A stretch of DNA of 64,000 bases from Embleya sp042956465 (GTDB lineage Bacteria; Actinomycetota; Actinomycetes; Streptomycetales; Streptomycetaceae): assembly GCF_042956465.1 (NCBI RefSeq), contig NZ_JBIBGL010000035.1, positions 1 to 64,000 of the forward strand, written 5' to 3'. The notes under the pieces were generated by a model. That model ran no database searches. It worked only from the letters and a program-made list of their open reading frames with translations, and was not told where the DNA came from. Below, piece by piece: positions 1 through 9,000 of the stretch (position 1 is the stretch's first letter; each line of letters begins with the position of its first letter). The position numbers were made by a program, and so were the translations under genes.

Positions 1-877
1 TGACCGGCCAGCTCCCGCCGTTGCCGTTGTGGCCGTTGCGACCGAGCCAGTCGCGGAGCATGTTCCATTCCTTCTGCGCCGCCCACATGACGTCGGCGCA
101 GCCGGTCTCCTTGCTGGACGCCTGGCCGTTGCCCCACGAGTCGCTGGACTTGGAGAACACCTGGCCGGTGCTGTAGTCCGCGCAGGTCAGACCGGGACGG
201 TTCGGGTCGCGCAGCGAGTAGGTGCCGTTGTTGTTGGTGGTGTCGATGGCCAGCGGACTCGGGCCGTTCCATTGGCTGTTCGCGCTGCCGGCCTTGACGT
301 CGTCGACGGTGTCGAGCACCGTGCCCGTGCTCGCATCGACGAAGACGTGCAAATGGCTGGGCGCGGACGTGGTGCGACCGGCCAGGACGGTTTCCCAGGC
401 CAGGGTGCTCTTGCCGTCCTTGACCCGGACGACCAGGCGGTGCGATTCGACCTTGTCGACCGCGGCGAGCCTGGTCCTGGAGGTGGCCTCGGCCGCCGCG
501 GCGTCGATCCGCGCCGTGGTGTTCGCCGAGATCCGGGTGCTGGTGGCGGATTGGGTCGCGCGGACGCGGCCCTGGCCGTCGGCGAGCACGACGGCGTCGC
601 CGCCGACCACCGGGATGCCCCGGTAGGTGCGCTCGTAGGCGACGGAGTAGAGGCCGTTGACCCAGGGGGTCACCGCTTGGCGCTGGTACTCCTCGTCGGG
701 ACCCTTGGCGAGGGTGTCCAGACCACTGGCAGCGGCCCGGTCGGCGGCGGAGACCGCCAGGGCCTGCGAGCCGGAAGGGGAAGGCGGATCGGCGGAAGCC
801 GACTGCGCGGTCGTGGAGACCGCCAACCCGGCGAGCACGGCCAGGACAGTCCCGGCCGTCACCGTTTTGCGATTCAT
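1..877 (-). CDS. M4 (thermolysin-like) metallopeptidase precursor, 3' end cut by window
   Basis: Reading the minus strand from ATG at 877 gives an open frame of 292 codons running off the left edge. An AAGGAG ribosome site lies 4 nt upstream of the ATG. The product starts with a Sec signal (MNRKTVTAG, hydrophobic core, cut near SAS-A at about residue 29). An FTP/PepSY-type propeptide follows, with the YERTYRGIPVVGGDAVV block (about 75-92) typical of secreted M4 proteases; this propeptide acts as chaperone and inhibitor. The last visible residues (VMWAAQKEWNMLRDWLGRNG) match the start of the catalytic domain. The zinc motif HEXXH lies outside the window, so activity cannot be judged. Probably an extracellular neutral protease. 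The family is clear and the end is missing. Confidence 0.85.
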   Translation of the reverse strand, partial: MNRKTVTAGTVLAVLAGLAVSTTAQSASADPPSPSGSQALAVSAADRAAASGLDTLAKGPDEEYQRQAVTPWVNGLYSVAYERTYRGIPVVGGDAVVLADGQGRVRATQSATSTRISANTTARIDAAAAEATSRTRLAAVDKVESHRLVVRVKDGKSTLAWETVLAGRTTSAPSHLHVFVDASTGTVLDTVDDVKAGSANSQWNGPSPLAIDTTNNNGTYSLRDPNRPGLTCADYSTGQVFSKSSDSWGNGQASSKETGCADVMWAAQKEWNMLRDWLGRNGHNGNGGSWPV

Positions 878-1195
878 CGAGGCTCCTTGAGTGGAAGGTA
901 GACCTCGACCACGAATCCGGCTTCGCCATGCGTGTCCGCAAGGAGAGCGAACCGCCGACGAGCGTGGCCGCCGGGTTCGTGCCCGATCGGCAAACGCTCA
1001 CACGGTCGGCCTGCCCCGTTCAATGCGCGTTCGAGCGGTCGGCAAAATCTGTCAAACTCCGTGTTGTGCACGAGAGTTGCCCAGGACGGAGAATACCGGG
1101 ACAGGGAACCGCGCGACGGGGCTGCCCGGCGTGGGGCGCGACGACCGGAGCGTCGCACCGGCGCCGGGCAGCAGGCACGATCGACTACCGCATCG
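878..1195. other. Non-coding gap between protease and acyl hydrolase genes
   Basis: This holds the promoter region of the leftward protease gene. I see no convincing hairpin, operator or small gene in it. Possible frames on either strand lack a ribosome site and any recognisable protein. Confidence 0.5.
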
Positions 1196-2833
1196 TCAAC
1201 TCACCGGCAGTTCCAGGTAGGACGGGTCCTCCTCGGAGGGGGAGACGGTGATCGTGCCGCCCTCGACCGGCGCCGACCCGTAGAAGGGGTCGAACGTGTC
1301 CAGCACCAGCATCACCCGGTGGCCGGCCGCGACGTCGTAACCGGTGGCCTGAAGTGCGATGTCCAGGGCGACCGGCTGTCCGGCCGTGCCCTCGACGTCG
1401 GTGAACGGCGCGTGCGTGACGATGTTGGCCCTGCCGTCGGCGTCCACGTCGAAGAGGTGCGCGATCAGCGTGGGCGTCGGCCCCTGCGCCGTGTAGGTCA
1501 GATGCAGTCGGGGGACACCGCGCAGCTTCATGGCGACGGGCAACGGTGCCGTGCTCCAGACGCCCGCGTGCGCACGGTCGATCTCGTCGGTCGGGTAGAC
1601 CTTGGGCAGGCCGGCCATCTCCGCGTAGCCGGAGAAGATGATCTTGTTCGCGACGGTGGCCGGCGTGTCCGCGCCGGACCGGAAGACCACGTCCGTGTCG
1701 AGTCCGGGCTTGTCGGCGAGCGTGCCGTCGCCGCCGTTCGAGGGGCCGGACAGGTAGAGCCGTTCGGTCCGTCCGGTGACCGCACCCCACGTGGGCTGCT
1801 CCTCGATCGGGCCCTTCCACATGATCTGCGTGACCACCTGGCCCTCGGTGTCGATGCCATTGGCAACGTCCTTGAGGTGGTGGTCGAACCACCGGTGCGC
1901 GTCCGCCCAGATCCGGTTCGGCAGCCCGATGATGCCCGGCGACTCCGGCCCGGAGTGGTCGCCGATGGACAGCAGGAGGCGCTTGGGGCCGGTCAGCGCG
2001 TTGAACATCTTCAGCGTCTGGTTGGTGGGGAACAGCGTCTCGTGCCACGCGTTCGCGTACAGGATCGGCACGCCGCGGCGGTTGATCTTGCCGACGTGGT
2101 GGTGCGGCGACCGCGGCAGCGCCCACTCCAGGGACGGGCGCACATCCGGGTTGGACAGGACGTCCTCGAACGCCTGCCGGGTGCGTTCGCTCAACCGGGC
2201 CTCGGCCGCGGCGCCCAACAGCGTGGAGACCGCGGCGAGATGCCGGGTGCCGTTCTCGTAGAACGCCTCGCCCAGGTCGCCCCACGTGCTCAGCGCCACC
2301 ACCGCGTCCACCCGGATGTCCTCGGCGGCGACCAGTTGGCTGATGCCGGAGCCGTAGGAGTCGCCGAGGAAGCCGACGGCGCTGATCTCGCCCCGGGCCC
2401 GGCCCGCCACGAAGTCGATCGCCGCGCTGCCGTCCGCGATGTCCTCGGTGCCGGCCACCTCGACCTCGCCCTCGGACGCGCCGAACCCTCGTGCGGTGTA
2501 AGCCAGTACGTGGTAGCCCTTGAGGGCGAACAGGGTCGCCTGGACCACGTAGACGACCCAGCCCAGATTCACCCACGGCGACGGCATCACGATCAACGGC
2601 CTGGACCGGTCGTCCCGGTGCAGCCAGAGGCCGCCGTCCAGTCCGACACCCCCGTCGCCGGGCACGGTGACCCTGCTGAAGTCGGCCTGGGCCCGGGCCT
2701 CCTCGATTTCGGCCGCCCGGGCCGGGGCGAGGCGCCCGACCTGCCCGGTCTCCAATGCCTCGACGACCTGCGTCAAGGTCGCCTCGTCCAGTTCGGGGTA
2801 CAGGCTGATCGGCTGCGGTTGCTGTGAACTCAC
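1196..2833 (-). CDS. CocE/NonD family acyl hydrolase (X-Pro dipeptidyl-peptidase S15 fold)
   Basis: About 545 residues. I chose GTG at 2833 because GGAAGGGA sits 5 nt upstream; an in-frame ATG at 2854 has no ribosome site. An alpha/beta-hydrolase domain carries the nucleophile elbow GDSYGSG (Ser about 159). It is followed by the C-terminal jelly-roll domain of the CocE/S15 family (about 330-545). Family members hydrolyse acyl esters or release X-Pro dipeptides, and the substrate here cannot be deduced. No signal peptide is seen, so it is probably cytoplasmic. It stands alone, with a palindromic candidate operator upstream at 2910-2923. Confidence 0.85.
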   Translation of the reverse strand: MSSQQPQPISLYPELDEATLTQVVEALETGQVGRLAPARAAEIEEARAQADFSRVTVPGDGGVGLDGGLWLHRDDRSRPLIVMPSPWVNLGWVVYVVQATLFALKGYHVLAYTARGFGASEGEVEVAGTEDIADGSAAIDFVAGRARGEISAVGFLGDSYGSGISQLVAAEDIRVDAVVALSTWGDLGEAFYENGTRHLAAVSTLLGAAAEARLSERTRQAFEDVLSNPDVRPSLEWALPRSPHHHVGKINRRGVPILYANAWHETLFPTNQTLKMFNALTGPKRLLLSIGDHSGPESPGIIGLPNRIWADAHRWFDHHLKDVANGIDTEGQVVTQIMWKGPIEEQPTWGAVTGRTERLYLSGPSNGGDGTLADKPGLDTDVVFRSGADTPATVANKIIFSGYAEMAGLPKVYPTDEIDRAHAGVWSTAPLPVAMKLRGVPRLHLTYTAQGPTPTLIAHLFDVDADGRANIVTHAPFTDVEGTAGQPVALDIALQATGYDVAAGHRVMLVLDTFDPFYGSAPVEGGTITVSPSEEDPSYLELPVS

Positions 2834-3223
2834 GTCGGTCCCTTCCCACTTCATCGGATCGCGCGAACAACGCCGACACCCGCCGGTGATAGCGGTAGGT
2901 ATCGACTCGTGAACACAGTGTCATTACGCGGTTCGTTCCGGTGGGAAAATGGGAGGAAAATCCGAAGTGGGAAACAGTCGTTCCGGTGCGCCGACCCCTC
3001 CGCTACCCTCGGCCGACCTGTCGGCATCGACGCGGCATGCGTGCGGTTCGCCAAGACCGGGGACCCGGGGTGGAGCCGTGGGATGTCCGGCGCCCGGTAC
3101 GGATGTTCGACACCCCCGAGCCGAGGACGGTGTTCGCCCCACGCGAGGACGAACGCGCCCTCCGGCCCTGATCGGCGCCGCGCCCGTCCCGTCCGGCGCA
3201 CCGGGCCGGGCGCACCGCGTCGC
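2834..3223. promoter_or_regulatory. Upstream region of the CocE-family gene with a palindromic candidate operator
   Basis: This is the presumed promoter region of the leftward hydrolase gene. A dyad, TGAACACAGTGTCA (2910-2923), has the ACACnGTGT core common in TetR-family operators. The same core recurs upstream of the Baeyer-Villiger-type monooxygenase at 57069-57085. The segment 2935-2995 is unusually A-rich for this genome. No gene is seen. Confidence 0.35.
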
Positions 3224-4264
3224 TCATCCGAGGGCGCGGCGGACGGCCGCGTGCGGCAGCGCGTACGCCCGGTGCCCCGCCGGGTCGTGGACCGTGTCCG
3301 CGGCCAACAGGGCGTCCAGGACCGCCTCTTCGACGGCGTCCATGGTCGCCGCGAACACCGTGTCGAGCAGCGCCGAGGGCAGCGGCGCGGCCGCGCCCGC
3401 CGGTGCGGTGGAAAAGGCCATCCCGTAGTCGCCGCTGCCGTGCGCGAACGCCGCGCCGACCCGGGCCAGGGCGAACACACCGCGGCCGGCGATCCGGGTC
3501 AGCTCGCGCGTGGAGCAGGGCAGGTCGGTGCAGACCACGACCACGCACGAACGCTCCTCGCGGGCCGGCCCGGCGGTCGGCAGGCCCAGCGAGGCGGGCC
3601 GCATCACCTGGCCGCCCAGGCGCAGTTCACCGGACATATCGGCCCGGACCAGGACGCCCACGGTCGCCTCGCCGGCATCCGTCGGCACCCGGCGCGACGC
3701 GGTGCCGATGCCCGCCTGGTAGCCCAGTGCGCAGGCACCGGTGCCGGCACCCACGTTGCCCTGCGGCACCGGGCCGGTCGAGGCGCCGGCGAGCGCGGCA
3801 TGCACATGCGCCGCGGTCAGCGGTCGCGGGCCGGCCCGGGACGGCCCCATGTCGTCGATCCCGCCGAACACCGGATCGACCTGGATCGGCGCCGGTTCGG
3901 CCCGCCCCGGCAGCCGGGTCGCCGGGGGGTCGACCCGGAAGGCGGACGGCGTGGAAGTGAGCAACAACGGAGTCTCCAGTTCGCCGGGTTCGACCGGTCG
4001 GGTGGCTCCGACGAACCTTCCGTGGCCGCCGCCGGCGAACCGCCCGGCGCGCAGCGGGCCGTGCGTGTGCAGCGCGTCCGGCACGATCGCGGTCACCCCC
4101 GAGTACGGCCCCGCCTCGGCGTCGCACAGCGTGGTGTGGCCCACGCGGACGCCCGGCACGTCGGTGATCGCGTTCCATGTCCCCGGATCCAGTGGCCCCA
4201 GTGCGTGGCCGAAGTCGCGGATCCGCGGGCGCATCCCGGGGCGGTCGGTCGCGAGTGCGGTCAT
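3224..4264 (-). CDS. P1 family (DmpA-type, S58) aminopeptidase
   Basis: 346 residues, ATG with TGGAG 9 nt upstream. It matches the DmpA/BapA family of N-terminal-nucleophile aminopeptidases, which release L- or D-N-terminal residues or beta-amino acids. Visible blocks are NAITDVPGVRVGHTTL (about 31-46), QGNVGAGTGA (about 168-177) and a final EEAVLDALLAAD helix. These enzymes self-cleave before a Ser or Thr that becomes the nucleophile. The matching position appears to be Ser239 in REERSCVVVVCTD, where Arg rather than the usual Gly precedes it. It stands alone, but its D-aminopeptidase relatives suit the peptide-scavenging locus 1.2 kb away. Confidence 0.85.
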   Translation of the reverse strand: MTALATDRPGMRPRIRDFGHALGPLDPGTWNAITDVPGVRVGHTTLCDAEAGPYSGVTAIVPDALHTHGPLRAGRFAGGGHGRFVGATRPVEPGELETPLLLTSTPSAFRVDPPATRLPGRAEPAPIQVDPVFGGIDDMGPSRAGPRPLTAAHVHAALAGASTGPVPQGNVGAGTGACALGYQAGIGTASRRVPTDAGEATVGVLVRADMSGELRLGGQVMRPASLGLPTAGPAREERSCVVVVCTDLPCSTRELTRIAGRGVFALARVGAAFAHGSGDYGMAFSTAPAGAAAPLPSALLDTVFAATMDAVEEAVLDALLAADTVHDPAGHRAYALPHAAVRRALG

Positions 4265-4615
4265 GGTCGGGCTCCAGAGGTCGGTTCCGCCGGCAATCGC
4301 ATGGCGTCACTCTCCGCCTGCCCACCCCGAGCCGCACCGTCGCCGCCGACGAAAGATCGGCCCCGACTCCGTGGCCGCCACCAACCCGGTCACGGCTCCG
4401 CCGGGCCGCTCGAACGCCGCCCCTGCGCGCCGGACCGCCGGGATCCGCGCGGGTGTCCGGTCGCGAGCCCGGCCGCCCCGCCCGCCGGGAGTCGCGACAC
4501 GACCGCTGCCGGGTCCCGCCACCCCTCGCGCCCGGCGGCGGCGGTGCCGTGCGCTCTATAGGCTGACCACCCACTGGCGCCGGAGAGCGGCACCGACACG
4601 GTTGAGGGTGCACGG
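4265..4615. other. Divergent intergenic region
   Basis: Separates the leftward P1 peptidase gene from the rightward spermidine-synthase-like gene, so it should carry both promoters. It is GC-rich, and I see no clear -35/-10 pair, operator or small gene. A GAGGG ribosome site for the rightward gene ends 7 nt before 4616. Confidence 0.4.
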
Positions 4616-5347
4616 ATGAGCGCGCGTTTCGAGGAACTCGACTGGCGGCCGACGCCGATGGGCGAGATCAGCCTGCGCCGCAGGCGGGACCCGGCCACGG
4701 GCGAGGACGTGTACGAGGTCAAGCTCGGCGACGAGTTCCTGATGTCCAGCCTGTTCACCGCGGGCGAGATCGCCCTCACCCGACTCGGCTTGGCCGCGCT
4801 GCCCGATGCCGAACTCGACGTCGTGGTGGGCGGGCTCGGGCTCGGGTACACCGCAAAGGCGGCGCTGGACGATTCCCGCGTGCGCAGCCTGATCGTGATC
4901 GACGCGCTCGGCGAGGTGATCGACTGGCATCGGCGTGGCCTGGTGCCGCTGGGCGCCGCGCTGGCGGGCGATCCCCGCTGTCGGCTGGCTCGGGGCGACT
5001 TCTTCGCGTTGGCGGGTGATCCCCGGGGGTTGGATCCACAGGCACCGGGTCGGCGCTTCCACGCGATCCTGCTGGACGTGGACCACTCGCCGCGGCACGT
5101 GCTGCACCCCAGCCACGCCGCGCTCTACCGGCCCGCCGGACTGCGCGCGCTGGCCGATCGGCTGCACCCGGACGGCGTCTTCGCGCTCTGGTCGAACGAC
5201 CCGCCGGATGCCGAGTTCGGCGCGGTGCTCGCCGAGGTGTTCGCGGACTCGGCCGCGCACGTGGTCGACTTCGACAATCCGCTCCAGGGCGGTACGGCGA
5301 CCAACACCGTGTACGTGGCCCGCAGGGCGGGAGACCCCGCGTCCTGA
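4616..5347 (+). CDS. Spermidine synthase-like, class I SAM-fold protein
   Basis: 243 residues, ATG with GAGGG 7 nt upstream. A Rossmann SAM-type fold is shown by VVVGGLGLGYTA (about 69-80) and the acidic end of the next strand, LIVIDALGEVIDWH. The motif ILLDVDHSPRHVL follows. This resembles actinobacterial proteins annotated as spermidine synthase, which are shorter than true SpeE and often stand alone, as here. Aminopropyl transfer is therefore uncertain, and a small-molecule methyltransferase is equally possible. A hairpin overlaps its stop codon. Confidence 0.75.
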   Translation: MSARFEELDWRPTPMGEISLRRRRDPATGEDVYEVKLGDEFLMSSLFTAGEIALTRLGLAALPDAELDVVVGGLGLGYTAKAALDDSRVRSLIVIDALGEVIDWHRRGLVPLGAALAGDPRCRLARGDFFALAGDPRGLDPQAPGRRFHAILLDVDHSPRHVLHPSHAALYRPAGLRALADRLHPDGVFALWSNDPPDAEFGAVLAEVFADSAAHVVDFDNPLQGGTATNTVYVARRAGDPAS

Positions 5348-5374
5348 CCCGGCGGGACGGCAAGCCGGGTCGAG
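5341..5374 (+). terminator. Hairpin overlapping the stop of the spermidine synthase-like gene
   Basis: GTCCTGACCCGGC pairs with GCCGGGTCGAGGAC with a single bulge. No U-tract follows, as is usual for actinobacterial terminators. Confidence 0.5.
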
Positions 5375-5422
5375 GACGCGGGGTCCCGGGCGTGTTCCCG
5401 AGCCCCCTCCGGAACACGCGCT

Positions 5423-5467
5423 GATGCCGTACCCGGCGACAGGGCACGGGTCGCCGGGTACGGCATC
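5423..5467. terminator. Bidirectional intrinsic terminator between convergent genes
   Basis: A perfect 18-bp inverted repeat (left arm GATGCCGTACCCGGCGAC, 9-nt loop) lies between the convergent spermidine-synthase-like and serine hydrolase genes. Its symmetry and position support termination in both directions. Confidence 0.8.
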
Positions 5468-5470
5468 GGA

Positions 5471-6373
5471 TCAGGCGCGCAGGTGGTCGATCGCGGCCCG
5501 CGCGGCCAGGCCGATCGCGGCGTCGGCGCGCGGGAGGCGGAAGCCCATCGACTCCGAGCGCAGGAACACGCCGACGGCGTAGCGCTTGCCGTCCGGGTAT
5601 TCCACGACGCCGGCCTCGTTGCGCACACCCCACAGGGTGCCGGTCTTGCCGGAGACCCGGATCTCGTCCCCGAACGTGCAGGACAGTCGGTGCGGCCAGA
5701 TCTGCCGGCCCATGATCTCGCGCACCTCGGCACACGCCTCGGCGGGGCCGGCCTCGTCGCGCCAGATGGCGGCGAGCAGCTTGGTGATCTCGCGCGGGGT
5801 GGTCGAGGCGGTGTGCAGGGGGTCGCGTACCGCCAGCGTGCGGAGCCGGTCCGGGGTGACCTGTGCGAGCTGCTCGTCGGCGTCCGCGGCGTCGCGGTCG
5901 ATACCCAGGTCGCTCATCACGCTCGCGAACAGTTCCTTGCAGCCGGTGACCGAGGTGGCGTGGCAGCCCAACTCGTCCAGCGTCGCCCGCACGTTCTTGC
6001 GGCCGACCAGGCCGAGCACCACGTCGGTGGCCGCGTTGTCGCTCATCGTCATCATCATGTAGGCGAGGTCGCGCGCGCTCATCTCGACGTCGTGCATGCA
6101 GCCGTCGGTGCCGATGCCGTCGCCTTCCTTGTCGGCGGCGGTGACCAGGTGCCGCCCGGCCCGGTCCAGCCGGCCCGAGGCGGCCTGACGGGCGTACTCC
6201 AGGGCGATCGGGATCTTGAAGACCGAGGCCAGGACGACCGGGGTGTCGGCCCGGTAGTCGACCTCGTCGTCGCCGTCGAGGTCGCGTACGTGCAGGTAGC
6301 CGTCGACCTCGGCCGCGTCGAAGATGTCCCGGATGGTCTTGGCGGGCTCGATCGGCTCTTGGCCGGTGCTCAT
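5471..6373 (-). CDS. Class A beta-lactamase-fold serine hydrolase
   Basis: 300 residues, ATG with CGGAG upstream. The three active-site motifs of penicillin-recognising serine enzymes are present in order: SVFK (50-53), SDN (111-113) and KTG (243-245). The class A omega-loop Glu (ExxLN) is not evident, and no Sec signal or lipobox is seen. A cytoplasmic D-Ala peptidase or amidase-like hydrolase is therefore more likely than an antibiotic-inactivating beta-lactamase. It lies 49 bp downstream of the M55 D-aminopeptidase gene on the same strand, so the two probably form an operon and act on the same D-amino-acid peptides. Confidence 0.8.
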   Translation of the reverse strand: MSTGQEPIEPAKTIRDIFDAAEVDGYLHVRDLDGDDEVDYRADTPVVLASVFKIPIALEYARQAASGRLDRAGRHLVTAADKEGDGIGTDGCMHDVEMSARDLAYMMMTMSDNAATDVVLGLVGRKNVRATLDELGCHATSVTGCKELFASVMSDLGIDRDAADADEQLAQVTPDRLRTLAVRDPLHTASTTPREITKLLAAIWRDEAGPAEACAEVREIMGRQIWPHRLSCTFGDEIRVSGKTGTLWGVRNEAGVVEYPDGKRYAVGVFLRSESMGFRLPRADAAIGLAARAAIDHLRA

Positions 6374-6422
6374 GTGCGCTCCGTGAATCGTCGGGTGGGC
6401 CCGCAGGGCCCGGTGGGGATGC

Positions 6423-7268
6423 TCAGCGCTTGCCCGTGTTCGGCAGGTGGTTGGCGGCGGAGTGCGCGGCCACCGAGTACCAGAGGTTGATCACGTCCAT
6501 CAGCGTTTCGGGATCCGCCACGGTGCACTGCACCGTGAGCAGGTCCAGGCGTTCCGCGCCGGGCACCGAGGTGGCGAACTCGGCGGCCAGGGGGAGTTGG
6601 AAGCCCACCTCCAGCACCAGTTCCTCGGGCATCGGCAACGCGCGCAGCGAGGACGCGTTCGCGACCGCCAGGGCGGCCTTCTCCCGGATCAGGTCCCGGG
6701 CCAGGGAGGGGTGCATGGTGTCCGCCGCGGCCCATCCCTCGGCGGACTTGACCTGCGCGGTGACCACGCCGGGGAACGCCTGCTCGGCGACCGAGCACAC
6801 GTGGTTGTCGCCGGTGACCAGCCCGATCGGCACGCTGTGCCGGGCCGCGAGCAGGGCGATGACCTCGGCCTCGGTGACGTGCCGGCCGTTCAGCTTCACC
6901 GAGGTGAAGTTGCCGGAGAAGGTGTGCGAGAGCACGCCCGGCTTGCCGGCCGCCGCGTGGTAGCCGACGAACAGGGCCACCGCGTGCTGCGGGCCCAGGC
7001 CGTGGGCCATGCACTGGGCCTTGGGCGAGCCGAGGATCATCCGGGCCCGGGGATCCAGATCCTCGGCGATCAGGTTGTCCATCGTGCCGTGGCTGTCGTT
7101 GATCAGTACACGCTCCGCGCCCGCCGCGAAGGCACCCTCGATCGCGGCGTTGGCCTCGCCGGTCATCAGGTGCTGGGCCCGGGGGTAGCCGGTGCCGCCG
7201 CGCCAGATCTGGTCGAGCGTGGCGATGCCCGCCACGCCCTCCATGTCGATCGAGATGTACACGTCCAT
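6423..7268 (-). CDS. dppA: M55 family D-aminopeptidase (DppA-like)
   Basis: 281 residues. ATG at 7268 follows GGGAG by 7 nt; a longer upstream frame lacks a ribosome site and family similarity. The zinc ligands of Bacillus subtilis DppA are all present at the same numbering: Asp8 and Glu10 (SIDMEG), His60 (NDSHG), His104 (GYHAA) and Glu133 (TEAE). DppA is a decameric zinc enzyme that removes N-terminal D-Ala from D-Ala-D-Ala and similar peptides. In Bacillus it is encoded with a dipeptide transporter. Here it diverges from an oligopeptide transporter operon across 256 bp, which supports a joint role in D-peptide use. Confidence 0.9.
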   Translation of the reverse strand: MDVYISIDMEGVAGIATLDQIWRGGTGYPRAQHLMTGEANAAIEGAFAAGAERVLINDSHGTMDNLIAEDLDPRARMILGSPKAQCMAHGLGPQHAVALFVGYHAAAGKPGVLSHTFSGNFTSVKLNGRHVTEAEVIALLAARHSVPIGLVTGDNHVCSVAEQAFPGVVTAQVKSAEGWAAADTMHPSLARDLIREKAALAVANASSLRALPMPEELVLEVGFQLPLAAEFATSVPGAERLDLLTVQCTVADPETLMDVINLWYSVAAHSAANHLPNTGKR

Positions 7269-7524
7269 CGGTTGCTCCCGCCTCGTCGCGTTGCCCGTGG
7301 CCGGCCCGATTCGCGCGCGTCCTCGGCAAACCGAAGCGGTCGGTGCGCGGACCGTCGGCGGCCTCTGCCGAGGATTGCCGGAAGGGGTACCGCTCGGCGT
7401 CGGTGATTCGGACAGGTTCATCGGCCGTTCTTCGTCCACGACGACGATTCGAGGCCTTCGGGCGCTGCCTACCGTGATCGTCCTCTGCGGCACTCGCCGC
7501 CGCCTTCCCAGGAGGTACCCCACG
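7269..7524. promoter_or_regulatory. Divergent promoter region of the D-peptide locus
   Basis: Separates the start of the M55 peptidase gene from the start of the serine hydrolase-transporter operon. It must carry both promoters and probably the binding site of the nearby PucR-type regulator. I could not identify a specific operator. The strong ribosome site CCAGGAGG for the rightward gene is at 7508-7515. Confidence 0.5.
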
Positions 7525-9000
7525 ATGGGACGATCCGAGGTGCCCGGGCCCGCTGCCCGGACGCTGCCGACGCCCGAGTATCTAGCGACCCGACTCGGCG
7601 AGCTGGCCAAGCGTGGCAACATCCCCGGCGCGAGCGTCGCGGTACGGATGGGCGATGAGACGGTCACGGCCGCCACGGGTGTGCTCGACGTGGAGATCGG
7701 GTACCCCGCGACCCCGGAGTCGATCTTCCAGATCGGATCGATCACCAAGGTCTGGACGGCGACGCTGATCATGCAGCTCGTCGACGAGGGCGTGCTGGAC
7801 CTGGACGCCCCGGTGCGCACGTACCTGCCGGACTTCAGGATCGTGGACGAGGCCGCCGCGCAGGTGGTGACGACGCGTCAGCTGTTGTGCCACACCGCCG
7901 GGTTCGAGGGCGACCTGTTCGACGACCACGGTCCCGGCGACGACGCGGTGGCCGAGCTGGTCGCGGGGCTGGCCCGGGACGCGGGCCAACTCTTCCCGCC
8001 CGGCGAGATGTTCTCGTACTGCAACACCGGCTTCGTGGTTCTCGGCCGGCTCGTCGAGGTGCTCACCGGGCAGACCTGGGAGGAGACGCTGCGCGAGCGG
8101 ATCGCGGTGCCCCTGGGCTTGTCCCGGGTGGCCACCAACCCGAACGAGGCGATCCTGCACCGGGTGGCCATCGGGCACGGGGCCGGGCCGGACGGGACCC
8201 CCGTCCGGGTGCAGAAATGGGAGGGGCCGCGCTCCAACGCACCGGCCGGCTCGACCCTGACCACGACCGCGAGCGATCTGGTCGCCTTCGCCGCCGCGCA
8301 CGTGGCGCGGGGACTGCTCCCGGACGGGACCCGCCTGCTGTCCGAGCAGTCCGCGCTGGCCATGCGCGAGCCGCAGGTCCAGGTGCCCGACATCGAGGCC
8401 GTGGGCACCGTGTGGGGACTGGGCTGGAACCTCTTCGACTGGGTCGGCGGCCCGGTGATCGGTCACGACGGCGGCGCCATCGGCCAGAGCGCGATCCTGC
8501 GGGTGGCCCCGGAGAGCGGCGTCTCGATCGCCATCCTCACCAACGGCGGCGACCTGACCGTGATGTACGACCTGGTCCGCGACGTGTTCGCGACGAGTGC
8601 GGACGTGGTGGTCCCGGAGCCCGCCACGCCCCCCGTCGAGCCGCCGGCGGTGGACTCGCGCTTCTTCGTCGGCCGGTACGCCTCACAGGCGATGGTTTTC
8701 GACGTGGCGGAGTCCGAGGAAGGATTGGTGCTCACCACGCGCAACATCGGCGCCGCCGCCGAGATGTCCGGCGGCGACCACGTCCGCACCACCGCACTGG
8801 TGGTCCGCGACGCCCGTACGTTGATCGAGGTCGAACCGCGCGGCGCGCGGCATGCCCAGTACGCCTTCCTCGGGGACGGCGAACGGGCCCGCTTCCTGCA
8901 CATGAGCCGTGCCCTCCCGCGGATCGCGGCCGGCGAGTCGGCCGTCGCATCCGTCGCCGGGCACGACGCGGTCGAGTGTCCGGCCGGGGGCGCGAGATGA
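7525..9000 (+). CDS. Class C beta-lactamase-family serine hydrolase (D-aminopeptidase/esterase type)
   Basis: 491 residues, ATG 9-10 nt after the strong site CCAGGAGG. The class C/DD-peptidase motifs are SITK (72-75), YCN (165-167) and HDGG (314-317, in place of KTG). This HxGG form is typical of esterases, R61-type DD-carboxypeptidases and D-aminopeptidase DmpB/DAP. After about residue 370 comes a C-terminal beta-rich domain of the kind found in DAP-type enzymes. No export signal is seen. It is the first gene of a coupled operon, and its stop overlaps the next start (ATGA), so its product is probably made with the peptide transporter. Confidence 0.85.
   Translation: MGRSEVPGPAARTLPTPEYLATRLGELAKRGNIPGASVAVRMGDETVTAATGVLDVEIGYPATPESIFQIGSITKVWTATLIMQLVDEGVLDLDAPVRTYLPDFRIVDEAAAQVVTTRQLLCHTAGFEGDLFDDHGPGDDAVAELVAGLARDAGQLFPPGEMFSYCNTGFVVLGRLVEVLTGQTWEETLRERIAVPLGLSRVATNPNEAILHRVAIGHGAGPDGTPVRVQKWEGPRSNAPAGSTLTTTASDLVAFAAAHVARGLLPDGTRLLSEQSALAMREPQVQVPDIEAVGTVWGLGWNLFDWVGGPVIGHDGGAIGQSAILRVAPESGVSIAILTNGGDLTVMYDLVRDVFATSADVVVPEPATPPVEPPAVDSRFFVGRYASQAMVFDVAESEEGLVLTTRNIGAAAEMSGGDHVRTTALVVRDARTLIEVEPRGARHAQYAFLGDGERARFLHMSRALPRIAAGESAVASVAGHDAVECPAGGAR

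Noticed and set aside
5471..6373. Antibiotic-resistance beta-lactamase
   Set aside because: SxxK, SDN and KTG are present, but no export signal and no clear class A Glu motif. The operon context favours peptide metabolism.
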